Made by a program: the position numbers and the translations under genes. From Chromatium okenii (GTDB lineage: Bacteria; Pseudomonadota; Gammaproteobacteria; Chromatiales; Chromatiaceae), in the NCBI RefSeq assembly GCF_016583745.1, contig NZ_NRRQ01000006.1, positions 1 through 64,000 on the forward strand: a DNA stretch of 64,000 nt, read 5' to 3'. Positions 26,701 through 34,657 of the stretch are shown one piece after another. Each line of letters opens with the position of its first letter. Positions within the stretch are counted from its first letter, which is position 1. The notes under the pieces were generated by a model, which ran no database searches, was not told where the DNA came from, and saw only the letters and a list, made by a program, of their open reading frames with translations.

Positions 26701-29700
26701 AAGTTATTGTTCTCGCTGTTAGCACCAGCAGCCAACACGATGCCGCTTAAAGTATCGTTGACGCCATTACTGCCGCCAGTTGAACCAACGGTATCTTGAC
26801 CATCTAAATAGCCATTCGGTTGAGTCGGTTCAGTAACGGTGTAAATGCCCGCTGCTAAATTGGTGAACTGATAAAAACCATTTCCATCGGTGGTTGCAGT
26901 CTTACTAACTGCACGTCCCAATGTATCGGTGCCATTCAGATTCACGATAATGCCAGCGAGCGGATTTTCACCGGCATCTTTAATGCCGTCATTATCCGTA
27001 TCAACGTAAACGTAGCCGGACAATTGCGCGGGCGGCGGTAATTCACCAAAGTTATTGTTCTGGCTGTTAGCACCAGCAGCCAACACGATGCCACTCAAAG
27101 TCTCGTTGACGCCATTACTGCCGCCAGTTGAGCCAGCCGTATCTTGACCATCTAAATAGCCATTCGGTTGAGTCGGTTCAGTAACGCTGTAAGTGCCTGC
27201 TACTAAATCGGTGAACTGATAAAAACCATTTCCATCGGTGGTTGCAGTCTTACTAACTGGACGTCCCAATGTATCGGTGCCAGTCAGATTCACGATAATG
27301 CCAGCGAGCGGATTTTCACCGGCATCTTTAATGCCGTCATTATCCGTATCAACGTAAACATAACCGGATAATTGCGCGGGCGGCGGCAATTCACCAAAGT
27401 TATTGTTCTGGCTGTTAGCACCAGCAGCCAACACGATGCCACTTAAAGTCTCGTTGACGCTATTATTGCCACCAGTTGAGCCAACGCTATCTTGACCATC
27501 TAAATAGCCATTCGGTTGATTCGGTTCAGTAACGGTGTAAGTGCCCGCTGCTAAATCAGTGAACTGATAAAAACCATTTCCATCAGTGGTTGCAGTCTTA
27601 CTAACTGCACGTCCCAATGTATCGGTGCCAGTCAGATTCACGATAATGCCAGCAAGCGGATTTTCACCGGCATCTTTATTACCGTCATTATCCGTATCAA
27701 CGTAAACATAACCGGACAATTGCGCGGGCGGCGGCAGTTCACCAAAGTTATTGCCTTTGCTGTCATCACCAGCAGCCAACACGATGCCACTTAAAGTCTC
27801 GTTGACGCCATTACTGCCGCCAGTTGAGCCAGCCGTATCTTGACCATCTAAATAGCCATTCGGTTGAGTCGGTTCAGTAACGCTGTAAGTGCCTGCTACT
27901 AAATTGGTGAACTGATAAAAACCATTTCCATCGGTGGTTGCAGTCTTATTAACTGCGCGTCCCAATGTATCGGTGCCAGTCAGGTTCACGATAATGCCAG
28001 CAAGCGGATTTTCGCCGGCATCTTTATTACCGTCATTATCCGTATCGACGTAAACGTAGCCGGACAATTGCGCGGGCGGTGGTAATTCACCAAAGTTATT
28101 GCCTTTGCTGTCATCACCAGCAGCCAACACGATGCCACTTAAAGTATCGTTGACGCCATTACTGCCGCCAGTTGAGCCAACGGTATCTTGACCATCTAAA
28201 TAGCCATTCGGTTGAGTCGGTTCAGTAACGCTGTAAATACCCGCTGCTAAATCGGTGAACTGATAAAAACCATTTCCATCGGTGGTTGCAGTCTTACTAA
28301 CTGCACGTCCCAATATATCGGTGCCAGTCAGATTCACGATAATGCCAGCAAGCGGATTTTCACCGGCATCTTTATTACCGTCATTATCCGTATCAACGTA
28401 AACGTAGCCGGACAATTGCGCGGGCGGCGGTAATTCACCAAAGTTATTATTAGTGCTGCTGTCACCGGCATTCAATATGATATTGTTGATAACATCATTG
28501 CCAGCAACACCGCTGCCCGGAACACCCGCCGTATCTTTACCATCCAAATAATGAGCCGGTTGACCCGCTTCCGTGACGGTGTAAATGCCGGGGCGCAAAT
28601 CATCAAAGCTATAGCTGCCGTCCGCTATTGTAGTGGTTGTCAAGCTAACCGGCGCACCTAAATCATCAGTGCCAGTCAAAGTAACAGTAACGCCACTAAT
28701 GCCCGGTTCGCCGCCATCTTTGATACCGTCGTCACTGTTATCAACGTATACAAAACCGGACACGCTCGCAGGTTTTAATTCACCAAAGTTATTGTTCCGT
28801 GAACTCTGACCTTCTGTTAAAGCAATACCCGTAATGATGTCATTTCCTGCACTGCCGGTACCTGGAACGCCAGCCGTATCTTTGCCATCAAGATAAGTAC
28901 TCGGTTGTGTTTCAGAGACGCCATAGGTGCCGGGTTTTAGGTCGATAAATTCGTAAAAACCATTTTCATCAGTCGTTGTGGTGATGGGATTCCCATTCAC
29001 ACCAATAACTGGGTTGCCGCTGGCATCAAGCAAAGTAACGGTAACGTTTCCAATCCCTGCTGCAACTCCATCCCATACGCCATCGTTGCCTTCATCTTGA
29101 TAAACATAACCAGACAAACTGGCGGGGAGTGAATTTTGTTCATCACGCGATTCAATCAAACCTGCGTCAATCGTTTGATTTGATTCCCCAGCAACGAGTG
29201 TAATCACTTGAGTGATGCCATCTTCATCGACGTCACTATCAATCGCGTCGGTCGTGGCATTCGACTTCGTGAAAGCGTAGTTTTTTGGGGCAATAACCTC
29301 AACCTTATAACTGCCAGCCTTGAGACCAGTAAATTGGTAATAGCCCTGTTCAGTGGCAGCAGTGCTGTAATCATCGCCAGTTGTGGTGCTGGTAATTAAA
29401 TTGCCTGCACCATCATATAACTTGACAGTGACACCATTCACGCCACTTTCACCAGCATCCTGAACGCCATCTTTATCGGCATCCAACCAAACGTAATTGC
29501 CGAGTTTGGCGCTCTGGAGTTGTGTCATTAACGGTTGGGCGTTGCCGGCTGGATCAATCACCATCGAAGAAAACGCATCTGAGGGCAACAGATTATAACC
29601 ACTCACGACTGCTGACTGCGCTGCAGAAATGAGAAATTCAACATCTGAGGCACTGACAATCTGGCGACCGTTATCACTCAAAAATAATTCGTAGCCACCG

Positions 29701-30119
29701 TCAATAATTTCTGCAGGTGTAAAGCCAACGATTTTCCAAATCGCAGTCTGGACTTCGCCATAACAAAATTGATTAACATATTTTGAATCAGCGGTGAAAT
29801 TCTGAAATAACAACCAATTAAGTTGGTCAACTTTTTCTTGCGTTAAAGTGTAAGGTGTCAACGGTGGCTGGAGATATGTTTTTGTAGTGTCATCGTTGCC
29901 AGCATAACCCGTTGAAACATACGTCGTTGGTGAAAGAAAAATGGGCGCGTGAACGTCAAGACAATACGCATCATAAACGCCATTTGGCAGATATAAATCG
30001 GTACTGTTCGTGACGATCATGTCAAGGAAACTAGGGGCACCGAGATCTGGCTGCTGACCATAAGCCGTACCCGCAGTATTGGTGGCTGATGAAGTGACGC
30101 TAATAGTAAATGTGCTCAT
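23772..30119 (-). CDS. Giant surface/secreted protein: thioester (TQXA-like) domain, SdrD-like B repeats, RTX-type C-terminus
   Basis: 2115 residues with no N-terminal signal peptide. Residues 1-200 resemble thioester adhesin domains: AYCLDVH with Cys53 and EVQTAIW with Gln124 fit the YC and (T/V)QxAIW signatures that form a Cys-Gln bond. Next come three diverged SdrD-like B domains (204-562), six nearly identical 116-residue B repeats (about 563-1258), a SPGFWKNHACSADL domain (about 1275-1390), and a DUF11-like domain (about 1400-1515). Two 131-residue B repeats (from 1529 and 1660), another B domain (from about 1790), and a Ca-binding end (VIDLNGDGIHTV, IDRNGNGKIDDISELFGG) follow. Such C-termini occur on type I secreted proteins. 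Proposed role: calcium-stiffened adhesin stalk with a covalent tip. No secretion genes are nearby. Confidence 0.85.
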   Translation of the reverse strand: MSTFTISVTSSATNTAGTAYGQQPDLGAPSFLDMIVTNSTDLYLPNGVYDAYCLDVHAPIFLSPTTYVSTGYAGNDDTTKTYLQPPLTPYTLTQEKVDQLNWLLFQNFTADSKYVNQFCYGEVQTAIWKIVGFTPAEIIDGGYELFLSDNGRQIVSASDVEFLISAAQSAVVSGYNLLPSDAFSSMVIDPAGNAQPLMTQLQSAKLGNYVWLDADKDGVQDAGESGVNGVTVKLYDGAGNLITSTTTGDDYSTAATEQGYYQFTGLKAGSYKVEVIAPKNYAFTKSNATTDAIDSDVDEDGITQVITLVAGESNQTIDAGLIESRDEQNSLPASLSGYVYQDEGNDGVWDGVAAGIGNVTVTLLDASGNPVIGVNGNPITTTTDENGFYEFIDLKPGTYGVSETQPSTYLDGKDTAGVPGTGSAGNDIITGIALTEGQSSRNNNFGELKPASVSGFVYVDNSDDGIKDGGEPGISGVTVTLTGTDDLGAPVSLTTTTIADGSYSFDDLRPGIYTVTEAGQPAHYLDGKDTAGVPGSGVAGNDVINNIILNAGDSSTNNNFGELPPPAQLSGYVYVDTDNDGNKDAGENPLAGIIVNLTGTDILGRAVSKTATTDGNGFYQFTDLAAGIYSVTEPTQPNGYLDGQDTVGSTGGSNGVNDTLSGIVLAAGDDSKGNNFGELPPPAQLSGYVYVDTDNDGNKDAGENPLAGIIVNLTGTDTLGRAVNKTATTDGNGFYQFTNLVAGTYSVTEPTQPNGYLDGQDTAGSTGGSNGVNETLSGIVLAAGDDSKGNNFGELPPPAQLSGYVYVDTDNDGNKDAGENPLAGIIVNLTGTDTLGRAVSKTATTDGNGFYQFTDLAAGTYTVTEPNQPNGYLDGQDSVGSTGGNNSVNETLSGIVLAAGANSQNNNFGELPPPAQLSGYVYVDTDNDGIKDAGENPLAGIIVNLTGTDTLGRPVSKTATTDGNGFYQFTDLVAGTYSVTEPTQPNGYLDGQDTAGSTGGSNGVNETLSGIVLAAGANSQNNNFGELPPPAQLSGYVYVDTDNDGIKDAGENPLAGIIVNLNGTDTLGRAVSKTATTDGNGFYQFTNLAAGIYTVTEPTQPNGYLDGQDTVGSTGGSNGVNDTLSGIVLAAGANSENNNFGELPPPAQLSGYVYVDTDNDGIKDAGENPLAGVVVNLTGTDTLGRAVSKTATTDGNGFYQFTDLAAGTYTVTEPNQPNGYLDGQDSVGSTGGNNSVNETLSGIVLAAGANSQNNNFGELPLPPVNVGVDIEKYVRGSYETTTSGGGTEGFSPGFWKNHACSADLKDWEATGYTKNDSVADVFGIDACGTLLDALSAGGGGVNALLRQSVAGLLNASNPNIDYEYTVAEVIQMTQTAVSTGNYSATQSLLETENSQEGDWDTPATGGSSTTVETPNDDADTAPGISLELGNTAIFTYVVTNTGAVELNAVQVTDDKIATLDFIGGDIDGDNKLDVTETWTYSARETVTTTGLHTNIGTVTAEGAGKTVDDTDKANYTVTTVTPPPPANNASLGDKVWLDKDGDGKQDSDEAGVAGVTVTLIGGGADGLIRTTSDNTTQTMVTDANGNYSFIGLAAGQYQVDFEAGTGYALTRRNAGSDDAKDSDADRTTGLSQVVTLAAGATNNTIDAGLTATCPPPANNASIGDKVWLDKDGDGKQDSDEAGVAGVTVTLIGGGADGLIRTTSDNTTQTMVTDANGNYSFTGLAAGQYQVDFEAGTGYALTQQNAGRDDAIDSDADRTTGLSQVVTLAAGATNNTIDAGLTATCPPPVNNASVGDKVWDDMNHNNIQDASEPGIANIRITLTGAGVDGVFSTGDDIIKTTTTNTSGNYLFSNLAAGDYKLTFDKGGVMHYNYGAWYNMSNWKWAVKDAYSNSKDTLDSDVAGDAKATTDITTTSVFTLAAGQNDMTKDAGITPIVIDLNGDGIHTVARTDLSATFDLFGNGTAIKSGWLSGDDGFLAIDRNGNGKIDDISELFGGLKKGDGFAKLSSFDSNKSGTVDAADVDFANLSIWRDINGNHATDDGELFSLAAAGVVSLKTSFTETPFLDLQGNVLLERSSATLANAQKVDMTDVYFNVSAADAAAAGIEVTGLYSLLGY
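26345..28432. repeat. Six in-frame 348-base tandem repeats inside the giant protein gene
   Basis: Copies share boundaries near 26345, 26693, 27041, 27389, 27737, 28085 and 28433, exactly 348 bases (116 codons) apart. Each encodes LSGYVYVDTDNDG through GNNFGELPPPAQ. Differences are mostly single substitutions, and some copies share variants in alternating patterns (for example NKDAGEN or IKDAGEN; DDSKGNN or ANSQNNN), which suggests recombination among units. Confidence 0.95.
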
Positions 30120-30318
30120 GGCAATAGAAATCTCGATTGTTTTTGATAAAGCCCGCCCGTCTCTGACGTATTTGTCAGCTTATCGACAACGCACTGGGGA
30201 TTGATTGTCTTGGCGGGTGACAGTGATTCCGGCGACGTAGAATCACCGGAATACTGCCAAAATGATTCAGGTTATTAAATCGGTCAATTGAATATCCATA
30301 ACCTGATTAAAAACGTCA

Positions 30319-30471
30319 TTACTTTTGAATGCGACGTGATACCAGCAATGCCAGCACACCAATTCCTAACAGGGCAATTGACTCCGGCTCAGGAACAGAA
30401 TTAAGAGTCGGTCCAGCAAACACAGGAGCAGTTACAACAGCAAGCAACATGAGGGAAATGAATTGACGCAT
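30319..30471 (-). CDS. Minimal PEP-CTERM protein (signal peptide plus sorting tail), 50 aa
   Basis: The sequence begins MRQFISLMLLAVVTAPVFAG, a clean signal peptide. After only about six residues (PTLNSV) the PEP-CTERM tail begins: PEPESIALLGIGVLALLV and a basic end SRRIQK. There is no room for a functional domain, so the mature product would be a very short peptide. A ribosome site (AAGGTG) lies seven bases before the ATG, and a sigma-54-type element lies 86 bases upstream. It is 200 bases upstream of the giant protein gene on the same strand, so the two may be co-expressed. It could be a decayed PEP-CTERM gene, but both signals and the expression sites are intact. Confidence 0.8.
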   Translation of the reverse strand: MRQFISLMLLAVVTAPVFAGPTLNSVPEPESIALLGIGVLALLVSRRIQK

Positions 30472-30557
30472 GAGAATCACCTTTGAGAGTGTGGATTGTT
30501 GGAATAAACGATAAGGATAAATTCAAAAACAAGTGAATCTATCTTGTATCAGCTTTT

Positions 30558-30573
30558 AGCACATCCTATGCCA
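30558..30573 (-). promoter_or_regulatory. Sigma-54-type promoter of the minimal PEP-CTERM gene
   Basis: On the minus strand TGGCATAGGATGTGCT fits TGGCAYRNNNNTTGCW except for G in place of the first T of TTGC. It has the same single deviation and nearly the same distance to the start codon as the element at 16655. Confidence 0.65.
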
Positions 30574-30893
30574 CTACAGATAAGTCCCTGAATTTATGCG
30601 TAAAGCAGTCATAACAGACCGCTTTTCCCCGAATCGGCAGGTGAGACTGTAAAAAAAACCGACGGTGTGTCAGGTTTTAAACCCGTTTCTGCTGCCGTCC
30701 CTGCATTAAATTACGTTTAGAATCAAAATGCTAACTTCAATTAAGATCAAGACTACCACTGTCGTCTCAATTTAACACCAGTTTTCACACATTCTAATAC
30801 TGCTTTGATTTTACAGTGTTTTTATTGTCAATGAACTGTAAAAAAATCCAACACTCGCCCGCAGCTTGCCGTCACTTACCCGCTTTTGCAGGC
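30574..30893. other. Intergenic stretch, no gene seen
   Basis: AT-rich sequence between the PEP-CTERM promoter and the tRNA-Leu terminator. I see no coding frame, RNA gene or clear inverted repeat. Activator sites for the sigma-54 promoter would be expected about 100-200 bases upstream of it, that is within this stretch. Confidence 0.5.
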
Positions 30894-30924
30894 AAAAAAA
30901 AAGTTAGCTGGGTAGCTAACTTTT
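30894..30924 (-). terminator. terminator of tRNA-Leu
   Basis: AAAAGTTAGCT/AGCTAACTTTT stem with a four-base loop and a long T-run on the minus strand, a few bases after the tRNA. Confidence 0.88.
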
Positions 30925-30928
30925 GATG

Positions 30929-31013
30929 TGGTGCCCGGAGCCGGGGTCGAACCGGCATGACCGAAGTCGAGGGATTTTAAGTCCCTTGCGTCTACCAATT
31001 TCGCCATCCGGGC
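30929..31013 (-). tRNA. tRNA-Leu (anticodon TAA)
   Basis: On the minus strand GCCCGGA pairs with TCCGGGC before A and an encoded CCA. The anticodon stem GGGAC/ATCCC region closes a loop reading CTTAAAA, giving TAA. A class II variable arm (TCGACTTCGGTCA) and the GGTTCGACCCC T-arm are present. Confidence 0.95.
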
Positions 31014-31130
31014 GGGTAAACGATGGTGCGTTTAAGGCTGCGCAAGATAGCAGCAGCGACCGTGATCACGCAAGTCTCACGCTTGAAAAACGCCGTTATT
31101 CACGACGTTTTCTGCCACCATAAGTCGCCG

Positions 31131-33176
31131 TTAATCGTCATCGCGTTGATAGGCATCCGCCATCTGCTTTTGAATGTTCGCCGGCACCGGATCGTAATGG
31201 CTCAATTCAATGCTGTAAGTGCCCTCGCCGCCCGTCAGCGCCTTGAGCCGCGCATCGTAGCCAGACAATTCCGCCAGCGGCACCTCGCCTTCAATCAGAA
31301 TCCGCCCGCGACTTTGGGTTTCGCTGCCGTTGATGCGCCCGCGCCGTCCCGACAAATCGCCGGCCAGATCGCCCATCGCCGTGTCCTGCGCAGTGATGCG
31401 AATTTTAACAATCGGCTCCAAAATCACCGGCTGCGCTTTCAACACCGCCTCAACAAACGCCTTGCGCCCCGCAGTTGCAAAAGCAATATCTTTAGAATCA
31501 ACGGGATGAAACTTGCCGTCATACACCGTGACCTTCACATCTTGCAGCGGATAACCGGCAACCGCGCCCTCATCGAGCACTTGGCGCACGCCCTTTTCAA
31601 TCGACGGAATGAAATTGCCGGGAATCACGCCGCCGACCACCGCGTCGATAAACTCAAACCCCGCGCCCCGCGCATTCGGCTCCACCCGCAAAAACACCTC
31701 GCCGAATTGCCCCGCGCCGCCGGTTTGCTTTTTGTGGCGATGATGCCCTTCCGCCTTGCCAACAATCGTCTCGCGGTACGGCACACTCGGCGGATGCGTT
31801 TCTACCTCAACGTGGAATTGTTCCGACAACCGCCGCAGCAACACCCGCAGATGCAGCTCGCCCAGCCCGCGAATGATGGTCTCGTTCGCTGCCGCGTTGT
31901 GCTCAACGTGAAAACACGGGTCTTCAGATTCCAATTTGTGCAGCGCGTCAGTCAGCTTCTGCTCATCGCCGCGCTTGGTCGTGTTGATCGCCAGCCCGAA
32001 CAGCGGCATCGGACATTCCAAACTCGACAGATGAAAATGATCCTCGTCGTGCGAATCGTGCAGCACCGCGTCAAAGTGAATGTCATCCACCCGCGCCACC
32101 GCCAGAATATCGCCGGGCACACCTTCCGCCACTTCGATCAGTTCATTTCCGTGCAGCCGATATAAATGATTGACTTTGAACGGTTTCCGCGCATCGCCGA
32201 TCAACAATTGAGCGCCAGTGACGATGCGCCCCTGATGAATCCGAAATATGCCGAGCTTGCCGCGAAACGGATCATTGATGACTTTGAACACATGCGCGAC
32301 GACGTGCTGCTTGGGATCGGGCGTGACCGTCACCGGCTCCACCGCTGCGCCTTCACCTTTCAAAAACGGCGGCGGATTGCCTTCGGACGGATTCGGCATC
32401 AGCCGCGCCAGAATCTCCAGCAATTCAGGAATGCCTGCGCCGGTCTGCGCGGAGACAAAACAGATCGGAATTAAATGCGTCTCGCGCAGCGCCTTCTCGA
32501 ACGGATCGTGGAGCTGTTCGGGCGCAAGGTCTTGACCCTGCTCCAAATAAATCTCCATCAGCGCCTCGTCTACCTCAACGACTTGGTCGATGATGTGGCT
32601 GTGCGCATCCTCAACCGAGGTGAAATCCGCGCCAGCGCCGGTCGGCTGAAAAAAGCAATCGACCACGCGCTTGCCGCCATCCGCTGGCAAATTGATTGGC
32701 AAACATTCCGCGCCAAAAGTCTCGCGGATTTGGTCAGTGAGCGCGGCGAGATCGACATCTGGCGCATCAATCTGGTTGACGATAATCAACCGACACAAAT
32801 TGCGCTTATCCGCCGCTTTCATCATCCGCAGGCTCATCGGCTCAATGCCGGACTGCGCATTGATGACCAGCGCCGCCGTCTCCACTGCCGACAACACCGC
32901 AATGCTGCGCCCCAGAAAATCAGCTCCGCCGGGCGTGTCAATCATATTGATATGCTTGCCAGCGGTGCTAAAACTGGTGATCGCCGTATCCAGCGAGTGT
33001 TGCAGCTCCTTTTCCAGCGGATCGAAATCGCAAACCGTGCTCCCTCTGGCAATGGTGCCGGGCGCGGTGATGACACCAGTCGCCGCCAGCAACACCTCAA
33101 CCAAGGTGGTTTTACCAGCGCCAGCGTGACCGACGAGGGCGATATTGCGGACATCCTCAGCGTTGTAATCAGACAT
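31131..33176 (-). CDS. Elongation factor G-like protein (FusA2/EF-G-II group)
   Basis: 681 residues with all five EF-G domains. G1 is GHAGAGKT (16-23). G3 is DTPGGADF (80-87), where the catalytic His of EF-G (DTPGH) is Gly. G4 is NQID (134-137) instead of NKID. Domain IV carries HHRHKKQTGGAGQFGEV and the C-terminus has LSGRRGRI. These changes mark a paralogue, not the main translocase, which is usually encoded in the str operon. The group's role is unclear; some members act on stalled ribosomes or are slow GTPases. AGGA upstream of the ATG at 33176 supports the start. It follows the ccm operon on the same strand. Confidence 0.88.
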   Translation of the reverse strand: MSDYNAEDVRNIALVGHAGAGKTTLVEVLLAATGVITAPGTIARGSTVCDFDPLEKELQHSLDTAITSFSTAGKHINMIDTPGGADFLGRSIAVLSAVETAALVINAQSGIEPMSLRMMKAADKRNLCRLIIVNQIDAPDVDLAALTDQIRETFGAECLPINLPADGGKRVVDCFFQPTGAGADFTSVEDAHSHIIDQVVEVDEALMEIYLEQGQDLAPEQLHDPFEKALRETHLIPICFVSAQTGAGIPELLEILARLMPNPSEGNPPPFLKGEGAAVEPVTVTPDPKQHVVAHVFKVINDPFRGKLGIFRIHQGRIVTGAQLLIGDARKPFKVNHLYRLHGNELIEVAEGVPGDILAVARVDDIHFDAVLHDSHDEDHFHLSSLECPMPLFGLAINTTKRGDEQKLTDALHKLESEDPCFHVEHNAAANETIIRGLGELHLRVLLRRLSEQFHVEVETHPPSVPYRETIVGKAEGHHRHKKQTGGAGQFGEVFLRVEPNARGAGFEFIDAVVGGVIPGNFIPSIEKGVRQVLDEGAVAGYPLQDVKVTVYDGKFHPVDSKDIAFATAGRKAFVEAVLKAQPVILEPIVKIRITAQDTAMGDLAGDLSGRRGRINGSETQSRGRILIEGEVPLAELSGYDARLKALTGGEGTYSIELSHYDPVPANIQKQMADAYQRDDD

Positions 33177-33273
33177 CGGTGATCCTGTAGTGCGGTGAAG
33201 TGACACACAGAGCAAATCAATCGCCCTGTAACCTGAAATATGACCAAAAGAAGTATAAGAGATTGCGCGGCGG

Positions 33274-34653
33274 TTATTGGCGCACGCGATCAATTGTGAC
33301 CGTCACCGCCTCAGTCGTGCGCAACGGCAGCGGAGCGGTTTCACCTTCTAAATCACCAGCGTGCGGCATTGCTTCGCCGCTGGCTGAAATCCGCGCTCCG
33401 ACAATCACCTCGGTCGCGGTAGACAAGCGCAGCGCCGGGCTGACTGCCGCGCTGTCATCCAGCGTCACCGTCTGCGGCAATTCCTTGACCAACAGGCGCA
33501 CGGCTGCCAGCGGCATCGGTGCTCCGTGCGCTGCTCGCGCAAAGATAAATACTGCTTGATCGGGCGTGGTTTGCGCTGCCAGCGCCGGGTCTAACGCCAC
33601 CGTGACAGCAATGGCTGCATTCATCGCCACCGGAGCTGGCGCAGCAGACGCAGTTTCAACCGCCGCTTCTGCCGTCAACACCGCCGGTTCAGCGGTCTGC
33701 AACGGCGCATCACGCACCGCTTGGCTATCAAGTTGAATCGCGGCTGGCGACGTGTTGAGCACCGGCGCTGGCGCAGTGACCGCCCCGCGTCGCGTCGCCT
33801 CATCAATCATCAACTGCAAATTGTTGGCTTCCTCACCGCCCGGCTCCAATTCGGCGAGGATGGCTTGCCACGTCGCCACCGCCGTCACAAAGTCGCCCTG
33901 CTGATACGACGTCATCCCGCGCAACCATCGCGCCGTTGGATTGGTCGGTTCCCGCGCCAGCACCGCATCAACCAATTCAGTCGGTCGCCCCGCCAAACTG
34001 CGGTCATCGCTCGCTGCCGCCAGCGCCTCGGCATACGCCAGCATCACCTCGGTCTGCGTCGGAGCCAATTCATACGCCTTGGTCACGGCAGCCAATCCTT
34101 GCTGCCGCGCATCCAATGCAAACTGGGTGCGCCCCAACATCAGCCAGCCCTCAACATTCGAGGCATCTTTTTTTAGCCGCGCTTCCAGCCGCGCCACCAA
34201 GTCCGCCAACGCGGGCGCATCTTGCGCAGGTGCTGGCGCTGGAGTGGTGGCAGCGGTCTGTAACTGATTGATGACGTTGAGATTGCCCAATTGCCAATAC
34301 AGCGCCACCGCGAGCGCCGGAATCGCAACACTCAACGCGAGCGCCAACCAACGCCCCGCGCTGGAATGCGTTTGAGCAGCGGAAAGTTGCGCGGAGGGAG
34401 CGCCGGGCGCATCAGCCAGATCGTGTAACAGCTCGCGCTCCAGATCGCGTCGCGCCGCAGCGTATTGATCTTGATCGAGAAAACCCGTGCTCAGATCGGC
34501 CTCCAGTTCGCACAGCCGTTGCTGAAACACCTCCAGATTGAGCGCGTCCTGCGCCGGAGCGGAATCCAACGGCGCGGGGCGCAACAGCGGCGGCAGAATG
34601 AATGCCAGCGCCATGCCGATGAGTGCTGCAACAAGAATCCAAAACATTATCAT
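33274..34653 (-). CDS. ccmI: CcmI, cytochrome c maturation apocytochrome chaperone
   Basis: 459 residues. Two N-terminal membrane helices (residues 1-25 and about 105-125) flank the soluble heptad-rich loop FQQRLCELEADLSTGFLDQ. The periplasmic TPR part includes WLMLGRTQFALDARQQGLAA and ARWLRGMTSYQQGDFVTAVATWQ. The last ~100 residues (QTTPDQAVFIFARAAHGAPM) form the CcmI C-terminal domain. It presents apocytochrome c to the CcmF/H ligase. The start is four bases after the ccmH stop; a second ATG two codons in is possible. It is the last ccm gene before the EF-G paralogue. Confidence 0.92.
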   Translation of the reverse strand: MIMFWILVAALIGMALAFILPPLLRPAPLDSAPAQDALNLEVFQQRLCELEADLSTGFLDQDQYAAARRDLERELLHDLADAPGAPSAQLSAAQTHSSAGRWLALALSVAIPALAVALYWQLGNLNVINQLQTAATTPAPAPAQDAPALADLVARLEARLKKDASNVEGWLMLGRTQFALDARQQGLAAVTKAYELAPTQTEVMLAYAEALAAASDDRSLAGRPTELVDAVLAREPTNPTARWLRGMTSYQQGDFVTAVATWQAILAELEPGGEEANNLQLMIDEATRRGAVTAPAPVLNTSPAAIQLDSQAVRDAPLQTAEPAVLTAEAAVETASAAPAPVAMNAAIAVTVALDPALAAQTTPDQAVFIFARAAHGAPMPLAAVRLLVKELPQTVTLDDSAAVSPALRLSTATEVIVGARISASGEAMPHAGDLEGETAPLPLRTTEAVTVTIDRVRQ

Positions 34654-34657
34654 GGGT

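Noticed and set aside
26345..28432. Possible CRISPR-like periodic repeats
   Set aside because: The 348-base units are coding, contiguous and without spacers; they encode protein B repeats.
31023..32165. 380-codon plus-strand open frame opposite the EF-G paralogue
   Set aside because: It is antisense to a clear EF-G reading frame, is Arg/His-rich as expected from reversed GC-rich codons, and starts in the tRNA region.
32340..32400. Possible PPFSKGG-type interspersed repeat in the EF-G paralogue (NPPPFLKGEG)
   Set aside because: The same Pro-rich text is normal in this EF-G group, and the DNA lacks the palindromic CCCCCTTT/AAAGGGGG structure.
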